Positions 54,001 through 64,000 of a stretch of DNA of 64,000 bases are shown here, piece after piece. Under the pieces are notes generated by a model. That model did no database searches, had not been told where the DNA came from, and worked only from the letters and a program-made list of their open reading frames with translations. This DNA is from Lagopus muta. Its lineage: Eukaryota > Chordata > Aves > Galliformes > Phasianidae. Both the position numbers and the translations under genes were made by a program. Position 1 is the stretch's first letter. Each line of letters starts with the position of its first letter. The DNA lies in contig NC_064434.1 in the NCBI RefSeq assembly GCF_023343835.1, forward strand, positions 6,615,505 through 6,679,504. Reading direction: 5' to 3'.

Positions 54001-57000
54001 GGTTCTGATGGATAGCACTGAACACTGCAGATCTGAGGCCCTGTGAAGATATACAGAAGCTTACTGTCTTGGCTGGCAGAGCTGCTACCTCCAGGGCTAA
54101 GGGCTTCGAGGTTGAACTCTCCTTTCATTGTGTTCTTCCAAGATTGTCACAGAAGCAGGAGAGTGCTGTGGTGAGTGCATGTAGCAGCACTGCTGCTGGG
54201 AGCACTGAAGCTGCAGTGAGGTGAGGTGGCTCTGCTGGGACTAGCCACAGGGCAGCTGGTACATGGCTTCTGCTGCTAAATCATTTTGTCTTCACAGAGC
54301 TTCCTGAGAGCTGGGCTGACATGCAGGAACCGCTGCTGGAGGGGATGTGCTTCACTCTGAAGTATCTAGGCATGACACTGGTAGAGAAACCCAAAGGAGA
54401 GGACATGGCAGCTGCTGCCATCCGCCGGATTGTCGCCACGGTGAGAGCCAGCTCTGCACTGGGGTAGAGAAGAGCCAGTTTGGAGCTGGCAAGTAGACTT
54501 GGGAGGCATCGACATGACAGTCCTTAGCTCTACCTAGGGACTGTGCTGTTCCCAAGAGGAGGGTGGCTTGCAAGTGACAGGCTGATCTCTACCTCTGGAG
54601 GAAGCTGTTTTTCTGCAGGACAGCCACTGTTGCTTGCTTCCACACAGCTGGGAGCAGAACTTTGTCCCTCTCTTCACAGAGAGGAGGGGGAGAACTGGGG
54701 AGGGTGGGGTCCATCCTTTCATGGCAGTAGCATGAAGGGACTCCTGGGGTGTCCTACACAGGATGTGCCTATTCTCCAGGCACTTGCTTTCCTGTCCCTT
54801 TAGCAGGAACCTCTGCAGCATGAGTCCAAGTGAGTGACATTCTGTACAGAATCTGGGGGGTGGCTGGCAGCAGGGTGGGGTTGAGGACCCTCAGTGGCTC
54901 TTCAAAGATGTCTGGTGTGTCTCCACTGCCAGGCACGGGTGGGAGCTCGCAAGTTCCAGAAGGTGATTCTGACAGTGTCTCCAAGGGGCATCTCACTGCA
55001 GGACGCCGACACGAAGGAGATGGTTGAGAACATCTCCATCTACAGGTGGGCACAGCATGCAGGAGGACCTGGGTAAGGGAGGTGATCCTAGATGATTCCG
55101 TGATTCTGAGTGATCCCGAGCAACTAGTGGGATCTTGAGCAGCAGGGGTGGGCTGGGCCTTGTGCTGGCCCCCACAGCACTGCCTGGGTCTGAATGCATG
55201 CAGGGACCTGGGCAACTCTGTGTTCTTTGTCAGTATCTGGCCTTTTCTGTGGACTCTGCTTGTCTCTTCTGCATCCTGTGTTCAGCAGATTGGGGCTGAT
55301 GGATAGAAGCAACTAGGGCAAGACTGCATGCCTACTTTCTTTGCTGATGAAGGACCACCCTTCTGCCTTCTGGCTGCAGTGGCCTCAGTGTGCCTTGGCC
55401 TGCAGCTCACTTGAGCTGACTAAAGACAGTTTAAAGAGCTGTTTTCCTGTTTGTTTGTTCCCTCCTTACTGCTGCCAGTTGTACTTTAGCTGTGTGTTTG
55501 TGGGAAAGGAGCACGGCTGAATGCTGGTTGCTAGATGAGAAGCAGAGTCAGGATGTGTCCTTGGTGCAAAAGTTGGGACTCGGCACAAGAGCTGATACAC
55601 CAAAGCAGAGCATCCTACTGTCTGGCCTCCAGCTGTGCTCTTGCTTTTCTATGCACCTTTTGGTTCAGTGCTTGAGTTCACACCTGGGCTTGAATAAGGT
55701 GTCAGAAGACCAGAGAGCACACTGAGCAGCACAAGTTGGGGATACCTGTGGATGTAGTGATCTCTTACTAGCTCTGGAGAGCTGGGCTGCTGGTTATCCA
55801 GGGCAGGTGAAAGTCTTGGGCTGTCTCTCCTGTTTGTTGGTGTGCTGAGAGCACAGCAGACCTGTGCTGGGTTTCCCTGTTGCTCTGAGCAGCTCCTCTC
55901 TGCCCATAGGATCTCCTACTGCACAACAGACAAGCTGCAGAACAAAGTCTTTGCTTATGTTGCTCAGAGCCAGGAGAGCGGGGCGCTGGAGTGCCATGCC
56001 TTCCTGTCACCCAAGAAGAAGATTGTAAGCACTTCTCTTTGGCTCTTGGCTCTTTGAGGTAAGGGTGGGTATGAAGCCCTTTCTTTTTCCCCTTCAGGGA
56101 AAGCAGACCCTTACTTCTGTGCCCCTAGCTGGAAACAGAGCCAGGGAATGCACGTTTCCTCACATTGTATAGAGGTGGATGGTGAGCAATAGGAGGTTCT
56201 TCTGTCCCAGTTCCTCTGGGATCTCCTCTTGGGAAGGATTGGCCCATATGAACAGACTGGCAGAGCACTGAGCCTTGGCCTTCCACACGAACTTTGCACA
56301 GGAGATGTGACAAGGGAGGCCTGGAGCACCTCTGTTCTTGGGCAGCACTATTGCTATGGCTTGGGGTGGAGATGGAAGTAGACATTTCCCCTCTTTTTTG
56401 TACACAGGCCCAGGCCGTGACTCTGACGGTGGCCCAGGCCTTCCAAATGGCACTGGATCTCTGGGAAGCAGCAAATGCAGGTAGGAGGAATTTCTCTGAC
56501 ATTTCCCTCTACCTAGTCCTGGAATTGGGGTCTACATTGGCCAGATCCTGTTTTGGGCTGTATGGAGGAGAGGTGGCTTGCTGCTTGGGTGGTGAAATGC
56601 ACCAACCAGGGCACTATCCTTGCTGCTGTGCTCTCTGCTGCTTCCCCATGCGGGGAGCATGCCCTGTCTCTGGCTGGGGGTGTCCCTGTTATCCGTGCTC
56701 AACTCCTCTGCACTGCTGAGCTATTGCACAGCTCAGGGCCCTGTGGGACCTGCCCTGAGCAGTGTCCCCCTCACCCTGCTCCCATGTTTGTTTGCACTGT
56801 CCCCTGAGCACAGCAGGGGCATCTGTCTCTTGCCCACAGTCCTGCCTGTTCACCCCCTGCTGAGCCTTGTTCAAGTTCCAGGCGCTAACTCTGCTGCTTT
56901 TGCCCTGTCCCAGGCTCTAGGCAGGAACAGCCCCTTCACCCTCCATGTGTCTTGGAGCGCAGTGAGCCCAGCAGAGCAAGTGAGCCAGCTCCCCCGGGGA

Positions 57001-59266
57001 GCCCTCCCTTCAGACACCAGTTTGGGGTACAGTATGTGCAAGTCTGGCCCGTGCCCAGGTCTGTCACACGTTAGGGCAGGAGAAGAGTAACCCTTATGCA
57101 GCTCCCTCCTCCTGGTCTCTCAGGCTCCTGTTGGTGTCTGCACAGCCCCCCTTGTACGTGCGGGCCTGATGTGACAAGGAGCAGTCTGTGCTATGTCTGG
57201 CTCACAAGGCAGGAGCCTCAGGTGATCTTTGCTCTGGGAGCTCTGCTGTCAGGCCCAGCACTGCAGCAGCCAGCCCTGTTGCACAGGGAGCTGGGACCTG
57301 CTCTGTGTACTTGGTGCCATGGTTTGGGGTGAGACAGCCTCTCTCAAGGAGAGGAACTTTGTCTGGTCATCATCTTGCCAGCCTGGGATAAGGCTCAGCC
57401 CTGCCCATCTGCACAGCACCCACTGAATGTCCAGAGCCAGTCACAGCATTTCTAGTGTTGCAAGTCTCTGTTGTCATTGTGTCCCTGCCCAGGAGCCTCT
57501 GAATGCTTGCTTCTTGACTTCGTGCTTCCAGCATTGGCCCAGTCTGGCAGTGGTTGGGGCCATCGTTGCTTGCAGCGTGCTCCAGGTGGTTCTCTGCCTG
57601 GTCCTCCAGCTGGGACATGCTCACCCTGCTCCAGTCTCTAGGCAAAGGTGTGCTGTGTGCAGCAGCCATCTCAGCTTGGTGGCTCATCCCCAGTTCACGC
57701 CCTGTGTTTGGTGCTCTGCTGGCTTGGGGAATGTGAGGAGAACCTTGGTCTGTCTCTTCCCTTGTGTGGCTGTGTCTGAGCTCCAAGGATTTCATCAGCC
57801 CAGTACTGCAGGTGCCATTTTTCCCCTTCCTGCTTGTAGACGAGTCTTGTCCTTGTCATGCCTGGTGGGTGACTGTCTTGTGAAGGTGCTGGGGACAGCC
57901 CTGCTGCCCCAGAAGAGGCTCTGGGCATCCCAGTCTGGATCCTGGTAGAGACCTACTTTTCTGTTTGTTTGCTTGCTTGCAAGGAGGAGGAAGAGGAGGA
58001 GGAAGATGAAAACCTTGATGAAACTTTATCTGGGTAAGTGGTGAGCTGGTGCCTGTGTGTAAGGAGCACTCTCGTGAGCCCTGTCTTGATTCCTTCTCCA
58101 TGTCCCAAGCACGGGGTATTGCTGAAGCCACAAGTTTTGTGGGAGCTAGGATGAAATCTGTGGGGGAACTTCTGCTGTTTTCTCTGTCTCTGTCAGCTGA
58201 GGTTGGATGTATAGGAAGCTAAGGTATGGAGAGACAGATTTTGCAGTTCAACTCTTGCAGTGGGGGGTTGATACTTACCCTGAGGACATGAGTACAAGAG
58301 AGATCTCTGGGTATGTTTCTGCCACTCTTTGAGGACAGCCTATCCAGATGTGCTTCCCATGTTGAGTCCAGAGCTGGCCCTTTCCTTCCCCTGATTTCTG
58401 TGGGCATAGGCCAGGTTGGATGCCCACTCATGCTGATGGTGTGGACTAGGAGCTGGGACTGAGCTTGGGAGGAGGTCAGAAGTGGAGGATTAACCCATAG
58501 GTCTTTGCAGAAGTGCCTGTAGTGATGGGTTTGCTGAGCCTGTTCCATTATGGCTGTTCTCGTGCACCTGTTAAGCTGGTGCCTGAGGGGTCCAGCAATG
58601 TCAGCAGGCTGAGAGTGCTCTAAGTAGGGTCACCCAGGGATCAACGTGTGCAAAGTGTGAAGGTGTATATGTGTCCTTTTGATGTGGCCCTTGTTCCTGG
58701 GGGATTATTGATGGGAAGAGACGTGGCTTTGCAGCATCAGGGCAGGATGGCCTGGGGAAGGGGTTTGGTAGCGAGTAGGTTAGGGCCTTCTGCAGTCTGA
58801 GTGCCTAGTACTGCTGGGTCTGCACTGCCAGGGTCACGAGCGTGGGTCTCTCAGCAGGTGCTTGCTTGGAGATGATGGGTGCTCTGTTCTCTTCCAAAGC
58901 TGCATGGAGGAGCTGGGGAGGGGAGCCCATGGACCAACAGGTAAGCTCTCCCTCCATGTTGCTTTTCTACCTCCGCCAGCGTGGCCTCGGCAGAGGGAGG
59001 AGGTTGATGGCTCTCTTGGGAAGGTCTACTTCCCCTTCCTGTCCGTATTGGGTTCCAACCACAAATGTTATGGACCAGATCTCCCTCCCTTTTGCTTTTC
59101 AGAGTCGGTACCTCCTGTGCCCAGAACGAGCTCATCTGCTGCACAGCTGCCGCTGAGCTGGCCCCGTCTGGGGCAGCCCCCAGGCAGCCGGAAGGAGCCA
59201 GGAGGAGCTGGAGACCCCCCCACTGCTGGCCCTGGGACTGATTGCTCCAAGAACCCCCTGAGCTAA
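51083..59266 (+). CDS. LDLRAP1 (ARH)-like PTB-domain adaptor, paralogue
   Basis: The PTB domain should bind NPxY signals in receptor tails during endocytosis, as in LDLRAP1/ARH. Exons: 51083-51167, 54298-54440, 54933-55045, 55910-56024, 56408-56480, 56914-57026 (candidate), 57984-58033, 58900-58940 and 59103-59266 (TAA). With the candidate exon all phases close and give 298 aa (human LDLRAP1 is 308). The start [19 protein letters not shown] mirrors the LDLRAP1 N-terminus. PTB landmarks: [72 protein letters not shown] and [19 protein letters not shown]. Beyond the PTB the tail is acidic, then Pro/Gly/Ser-rich, ending CSKNPLS. I see no LLDLE clathrin box. It is distinct from LDLRAP1 itself, so I give no symbol. 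Start at 51083 (GCCATGG) is supported by homology. Confidence 0.88.
51352..51513 (+). mobile_element. CR1 LINE 3' fragment in LDLRAP1-like intron 1
   Basis: GTGCCCCGTCCCTGGAGGTG, GGGAGGTTGGTGGCCATGCA and GGCCATTCTGTGATTCTGTG. It is the same subfamily as the copies at 5200 and 16372 and lies within 200 bp of exon 1. Confidence 0.9.
51776..52070 (-). mobile_element. CR1 LINE 3' fragment
   Basis: AGAATCACAGAATGGCCTGT … CCAACCAGCAGCCCAGGCTG … CTCACCACCCTCTGGGGGAA AAAC … in minus orientation. Confidence 0.9.
52165..52660 (+). mobile_element. CR1 LINE, 0.5-kb diverged copy
   Basis: GTGTTCAGTTTTGGGCTCCT CACTACAAGAAAGACATTGA G…, TTGTGCCAGGGGAGGTTCAG GTTGGG and CAGTGATTCTATGATGATTC. Confidence 0.88.
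53128..53450 (+). mobile_element. CR1 LINE 3' fragment
   Basis: CTGGAACACCTCCCTGTGAG AACAGGCTGAGAG…, GAGGTGGTGGAAGTCCCTGC and AACAGTTCTACGATCCTTTG. Confidence 0.85.
53453..53545 (+). mobile_element. CR1 LINE internal fragment
   Basis: AGATTTAGATTAGACATTAG GAAGAAATTCCTCAC is the CR1 block normally upstream of the tail, here directly after another copy's tail. Confidence 0.7.
56914..57026 (+). CDS. Candidate exon 6 of the LDLRAP1-like gene
   Basis: Exon 5 ends in phase 1, and the acidic exon at 57984 reads correctly only if entered in phase 0 at its first AG. This 113-bp segment has a strong pyrimidine tract and CAG acceptor (…CCCTGTCCCAG), is open in the required frame (…[18 protein letters not shown]…) and ends before GTACAG, converting phase 1 to phase 0. 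It has no clear homologue. The alternative is direct splicing of exon 5 to an internal AG near 57993, which would shorten the Glu run. Confidence 0.5.
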
Positions 59267-59810
59267 GCCACATCTCTGCAGCAACTGAGCAGCCACTCAG
59301 GATTCACCCTGTGCCTGCACCCAGGCCACTCAGCAGCTGCCCTGCTCCCAGGCACGGGCTGTTGGCACCGCTGCTGTGCAGCGCGTGGACTGTAATGCCC
59401 ACTCCTTGTCCTGCTGCCCACCTGCATGAACCGCCTCAAACTGCAGTTGCTCCCTGCTCCCTTTTAAGCCTGATGGACTGGTGTTTGTTGCTCTGCCTGC
59501 TGCTGGTGCAGGTACAGCCACCCCACATGCTCTGAGCCTGCGGGATGTAGGTGGTGCACCTAGGGCTGTGCTGATCTGACTTTGCTCCTTGTAGTGGCAA
59601 CAGGGAGCAGCTGAGGCCGAGCAGCTCACTGGGCACAGGGCTTGCTCAGCAAATTGAAGGTGCATATGACCCTTGGGAAGCCATAGCTCTTGGCCTGGAG
59701 GGGTCTCACCCCTGCAGTTCAGCCCTGCACCCTCCCACGAGTGAAGTGAGCTGTTTTTGAAAGGAAAGCTCTGCATTTGTAGGGAAATAAACTGAGGGTT
59801 GGTTTTGTTT
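59267..59810 (+). other. 3'UTR of LDLRAP1-like gene
   Basis: This runs from the TAA at 59264-59266 to about 20 bp past the AATAAA at 59786-59791, which is followed by a T-rich run. No other feature is seen. Confidence 0.7.
59786..59791 (+). promoter_or_regulatory. Poly(A) signal AATAAA of LDLRAP1-like gene
   Basis: This is a canonical hexamer 520 bp after the stop with a GT/T-rich downstream element. Confidence 0.75.
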
Positions 59811-60775
59811 TTTTTTATTTTGTTTATAGTTGTCCATTTGCTTTTGAGTGCTCAGCAGGGGCCTTGTGCAAGCGTGTGAAGTGCTGTGTCCACTGTGCTA
59901 CCTGCAGGAAGGCATAGCTGGTGCTGTGCCCCTTGGGGGCTCCATGTGCACCAGCAAATGTTTGCACAGCAGGAGCTGACAGTGGACCCTGCAGAGGCCA
60001 GAGATGGCATCATGTCCCATGTGTCAGCAGCTCTCTACCCATTTCAACCTTGTGCCTGCTCTGCTGCTGCTGTCCTGCTGCACTTGGTCTCTGGTGTGGA
60101 GGCATGGCCAGCAGGCTGCCTGGTTTCTCCAGCCGGGTTTGCAGCTGATTGCTATTCTTGCTGTGAATTATTCTGCTTCACCATCTCCTGCCACTGGGGA
60201 AGGCAGTGGGCTGTACCTGTTGCCTGGGAGCTGTCAGACTCCAGGCAGTGCAAGTGCCTCCTTCTCCCTGAGACATGAGGTTGCTGCAGTGTGCCTCTGC
60301 TGATGCTGCAGCCCCATGTGGCTTCTTGCAGGACTTGGTGGGTGTCAGGTCTGCAGCTAATCCTGGGTTTTACCAGCTGCTGCAGTGAGTATCTTCCAGC
60401 TCCTTGTGTCAGCCTAGAACAGTTGCTGTGCCTGCTATGTATAACATGAGAGACATTGTGTTCCTTTTTTATTTGGCCACAGCTTTTGTATTCTGCTCTC
60501 TTCACCTGATGGGGAGAAGCACAGCCTCCTGCCAGCAGCCTGCTGAGCCCTGGCATCATCTTCCTTCAGCAGCTGCATGTCGTACAGCATGACAGGCCAG
60601 CCTGCAGCTCTGGTACTCTCTCAAAGGCCAGAAAGAAGTGCAGGATAGCCTTTGGGGACCTGCTGCAGAGCACGTGCTATCAAGAACAGGGCCATACACA
60701 GGAGTGCAAGAAGCGATTAGATGTGTGTGCCCCTCTTTTCCCCCCCCCACCTGCAATACTGCAAGGACAACGCTG
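59811..60775. other. Intergenic gap between LDLRAP1-like gene and FNDC4
   Basis: About 1 kb lies between two convergent genes. I see no repeat tail, RNA gene or protein-like frame beyond GC-rich chance frames. Confidence 0.6.
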
Positions 60776-60793
60776 CTTTTGAGCCAGGATGCT

Positions 60794-60799
60794 TTTATT
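60794..60799 (-). promoter_or_regulatory. FNDC4: FNDC4 poly(A) signal (AATAAA on minus strand)
   Basis: The plus strand reads TTTATT. It is about 1.2 kb beyond the FNDC4 stop and is the only good signal in that interval, implying a 3'UTR of about 1.2 kb (about 60775-61978). Confidence 0.65.
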
Positions 60800-61978
60800 G
60801 AAAAGACCCCGCCACAGGGAGTTGCTTACCCTGTCCCTTCCCAATCCAGTCCTGCAGCAGGAGCTGAACAGCACCTGGAAGTGAGAGTCCTGAAAGTGCT
60901 TTGCTGGGAGGTTTATTCCTGGAAGACGCTGGATCCTGTGATGCTTGAGTCCAGGGCTGCAGAGCCAGCGCCTGGCTCGGTGACCAGCCACAGAGCAGAG
61001 CACGGAGGGAAGAGCAGCAGCCAGGGCACCAGGCACGGCCTCTGTGGCAGCGGGGCTCCTTGTGTCACCCTGCATCCCCTGCCTCTGGCACGAGAACATC
61101 GCTGGCCCAGACCTCATCCTCGGACACAACACGCATCCCACCAATCCAGCCAGGCTGGCTGCATTATGCATGCAGTGCACGCTCACAGTGAGCCCTGACG
61201 GAGAAGTGGTAGAGCCACAGCAGTGTGCTGGCCAGACCCATTCCCATTGCTCTGTGAGCCTCGCCTCACCCACGGCACTGACGCTCCCTGCCCTGCTGCA
61301 GCCCAGCCAGGCACTGCAGCAGCACTAACTCCTCAAGCTCTCATTTGTGTTTTTGTCCCCTGTGCCAGGGTGAGGCGTGGGAAGCCCCTCACTGCAATGA
61401 TGGGGTGCAGTGGGCCCCATCCTCCAGCAGGGACTCGCTCTCACAGCCCAGCCCCCCTGCCTCCTTGCCTTGACCTCACTGGCAGCTCTGGGGCCAGCAC
61501 CTGCACTGCGCCCTCCCCTCAGCCTCGGAGCAAGAAGGGTGCAAATCCTTCCCCCCCCAGCACAGCAGAGAGAGCCAGGTCTGCCCCAGAACATCTCCTC
61601 GGCAGGAGTCTGGTGCCACACAGCTGCACCACAGCCTCTGGCCAAGCCTGGGCTCTGGGATGCTGCCTCCCACCGGGGCTGTGTGCAGGACAGGGCAGCA
61701 GCCCCTCTGCTCCCCCACAGGCTGGCGGCATACCCCCACTCCATCGCTCAGCTCCACACTCCTTAGCGGCAGGGAAGCGGGGCCAGGCATACATGCACGG
61801 CCGGGAGCCAACTCCATGCACATCCCCAGACAGGTGCCCTTGGGAAAGCGTAAGTTCGGATACGTGGATCTTCGCATGCAGAGTTCCAGGCTGGCTGCCT
61901 GGTGCTGCCTCCTCTTCCAAGGCCTGTTTTAGCTCTGACGTGATGCCCAGGAGCCCAGATGCAGAGCTGGTGCTGCAC

Positions 61979-63962
61979 TTACACCTCGATTATATTGACA
62001 GAGGGAGACTTCTTCTATGGGAGAAAAAAAAAACACATTTTGAGGCTACGCTTTGTGGAGACCTTGGGATGGGAAATCTGGAGGAGGAAAGAGAACTTGG
62101 CCCTCAAAGTCCTGGAAACCAAGGAGACATAATCAGGCCAGTGGGCAACATGTGAATGGAGTTTGCACGATGAATAGAGACGGCAGATGAGACCCAAGGG
62201 AAAAAACTACTGCAACATCCCATTAGAGCAGGTTCTGTCAGAGTTATAAATCAGTCTTTGTTGAGTAACAAAGAACAAGTCAGGCGCTGACCTCTCTGAG
62301 ATGCAGAAGAGGTGTAGCCTCTGTGTGGGGTGGTGATGGGGCATGCACTGGCTGTGCAGCGAGAGGACAGCTACCATCCTGCAGTATGGGAGCCATCCCA
62401 GCAGAGGTGTCCTGCCATCACGATGGGTGTTTCTCCTGCACTCACACATGGGGCACACAGACTGCCCCAGGGCTCACTGCTAGTCCTCAGCTTTTGGGGT
62501 GAGGACACAGACTGGGGTGTTTTCTATTTCTGGAGAGAGGAAGAACCTGTCCAGCCACTAAGGCACAGCAGATGTTACATGCCAGCCCTTCTGTCAGCCC
62601 TCCCCCTCACCTTGCTCCGCAGCAGTCCTCCAGAGGGTCGCTCTGGAGTGCTGTGCTCCGAGGATGGCTTCGTCTTCTCCTTGTTGTTGTTGGAGTCGTT
62701 GTCCTTGATGATGTCATACTGTCTGCAGAAGAGGGCGATCACAGCTGCAGAAAGAGGAGGGATGAAGGACTCCCTCGGGGCTGCCCCCTTCTCCCCTCCC
62801 CATTGTCACAGTGGGAGAGCAGCCAGGCCCAGGGGTTGGGGTGATGGTTGGACTTGATGACCTTAGAGGTCTTTGCCAGCCTTAACGATTCTATGAAAAT
62901 GGAACCAGAAGCATCTAGAAGAACCAGTGCCAATGGTCTTGCAAGGAAGGAGGATGCCAGGACCATGCCAGCATTCCTCTGCACTCTCTGAGCCCCATCC
63001 TCTCTGTGGACCCAAGACTGTGCCTCTGTCCCAGCCTGCTGGAATGCTGTTAGTGGCACTCACCTGCCCACATGAGCAGCACGGCCACGATGATGATGAT
63101 CTCTCCTGTCTGCAGCTGCCTGTCTTTATCCAGCCCTTCCATGGTGATGTCACCTGTGGAGAAGAGCAGCCGGCCAGGGCTGGCACTAATCACCCTCCCA
63201 GCAGAACCCACCTCATAACCAGCATCATTCAAGGATCTGAGGAGCTACAGAGAGAGGCCCACTTCCCCCTGACAAACAAATGTTGACTGGCAAGAAGGCA
63301 TGCAGCCTATGGCTTTCCATAAAGACCCACGCTGCACATCATCTCTCTTGGATTCACGGCCAGCATTTAGGCAACCCCAGGCAACAGGCACAGCGTGGCT
63401 GCGAAGTGGAAAGGAGACGGCCCTACGAGTGGCACTGGGGCAATGCCTCACCTTGGTTGGAGCTGTTGGAGGGGAGGCGGTCGGTCTCCTTCAGAGTCCG
63501 GAAGTGGACGCGCTTGCTGGCCTGACTTTCCCCATAGAGGCCGATGCTCTGCACCTGGATGATGTAGTCGGCATCTTCTGCCAGGTCCCACAGCACGCAG
63601 GCCCGGTTGGTGGTGTTCACCTCCCGGATGAAGCGCTGCATCTGACCATCCTGCCGCTGCCAGAGTGAAGAGCTGTCATCCCTCAAGGAGTTGATCCCAG
63701 CTGCACCCTGCCTGCAGGGCTCTGCTGAGTGCAGTGCCCTCACTCCTCCCTTCCCAGGCAATCCTCCACCCCTGGGGTGGGCCAGCACCTCGCTCCGCAG
63801 CATCTCTGTGCGGCCAGAGGGACCCCCGGGGACACGGCCTGGGTACCTGCTGTAGGATGGCATAGCCGATGACCACGTCTCCTTCTGGCACATCCCAAGA
63901 GACGGTGGCAGAATTCGCCTTCAGCTGTGTCACAGTCACATTGACGGGGGATGGCGGCCTGT
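61979..63962 (-). CDS. FNDC4: Fibronectin type III domain-containing 4 (5' end outside window)
   Basis: FNDC4 is a type I membrane protein related to FNDC5/irisin; its shed FNIII ectodomain is an anti-inflammatory factor (established). Visible exons in transcription order: 63962-63847, 63656-63452, 63153-63064, 62744-62611 and 62014-61979 (TAA), all in phase. The FNIII domain runs from RPPSPVNVTVTQLKANSATV through VNTTNRACVLWDLAEDADY to RVHFRTLKETDRLPSNSS. Next come GDITMEGLDKDRQLQTGE, a membrane segment (IIIIVAVLLMWA…VIALFC), the cytosolic RQYDIIKDNDSNNN shared with FNDC5, and the tail KKSPSVNIIEV (human KKSPSINTIDV). The signal-peptide exon must lie beyond 64000. DRLPSNSS and the tail favour FNDC4 over FNDC5. 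Confidence 0.95.
62826..62898 (+). mobile_element. CR1 LINE 3' tail fragment in FNDC4 intron
   Basis: GTTGGACTTGATGACCTTAG AGGTCTTTGCCAGCCTTAAC GATTCTATGA. Confidence 0.85.
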
Positions 63963-64000
63963 CTGGGTGAGCAGGGGTGGATCGATGGGAGAGAGGCAAA

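Larger units (their letters stand above)
51168..54297 (+). other. LDLRAP1-like intron 1 (3.1 kb), CR1-rich
   Basis: Five CR1 pieces in both orientations fill about half of this intron (listed separately). Between 53560 and 53620 there is an AT-rich patch with GATA/TATA-like repeats. A 170-codon open frame on the minus strand (54128-53616) has no recognisable homologue. Confidence 0.7.

Noticed and set aside
61223-62155. 310-codon plus-strand frame
   Set aside because: It is antisense to the FNDC4 3'UTR and last exon, with a composition-driven open frame and no domain.

Overview
This is nuclear DNA of a bird, most probably a galliform close to chicken. Spliced vertebrate genes carry canonical GT-AG introns. 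At least 26 pieces of the CR1 LINE are scattered through introns, many ending in the avian CR1 tail (ATTCTATG-type). Five protein genes can be followed exon by exon. Their order, NRBP1 - KRTCAP3 - IFT172 - [LDLRAP1-like] - FNDC4, is the block known from human 2p23.3, except that the LDLRAP1-like gene is, as far as I recall, absent from the human block.

Layout. Positions 1-15325 hold the 3' two thirds of NRBP1 (+), a pseudokinase; the window opens in an intron, and one 9.7-kb intron has been swollen by CR1 pieces. KRTCAP3 (+), a four-pass membrane protein, starts only about 105 bp after the NRBP1 poly(A) signal and runs to about 18460. IFT172 (-) occupies 18710-50863 tail-to-tail with KRTCAP3. 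All 48 coding exons can be placed and join without a phase conflict into 1749 codons, the length of human IFT172. A 219-bp CpG-rich bidirectional promoter with an RFX X-box and a full CRE palindrome separates IFT172 from an LDLRAP1/ARH-like PTB adaptor gene (+, 51083-59810). FNDC4 (-), a fibronectin III membrane protein related to irisin/FNDC5, closes the window tail-to-tail with that gene; its 5' end lies beyond 64000.

The genes do not form a pathway. NRBP1 is a trafficking and ubiquitin-adaptor pseudokinase, IFT172 builds cilia, FNDC4 yields a secreted factor, KRTCAP3 is poorly understood, and the LDLRAP1-like protein should bind NPxY tails of receptors. What links them is compact packing: a tandem pair, two convergent pairs and one divergent pair. 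The points most worth a second look are the LDLRAP1 paralogue with its altered C-terminal tail, the shared RFX/CRE promoter, and an ambiguous splice junction in IFT172. No bacterial or viral system, CRISPR array, tRNA or rRNA was seen.
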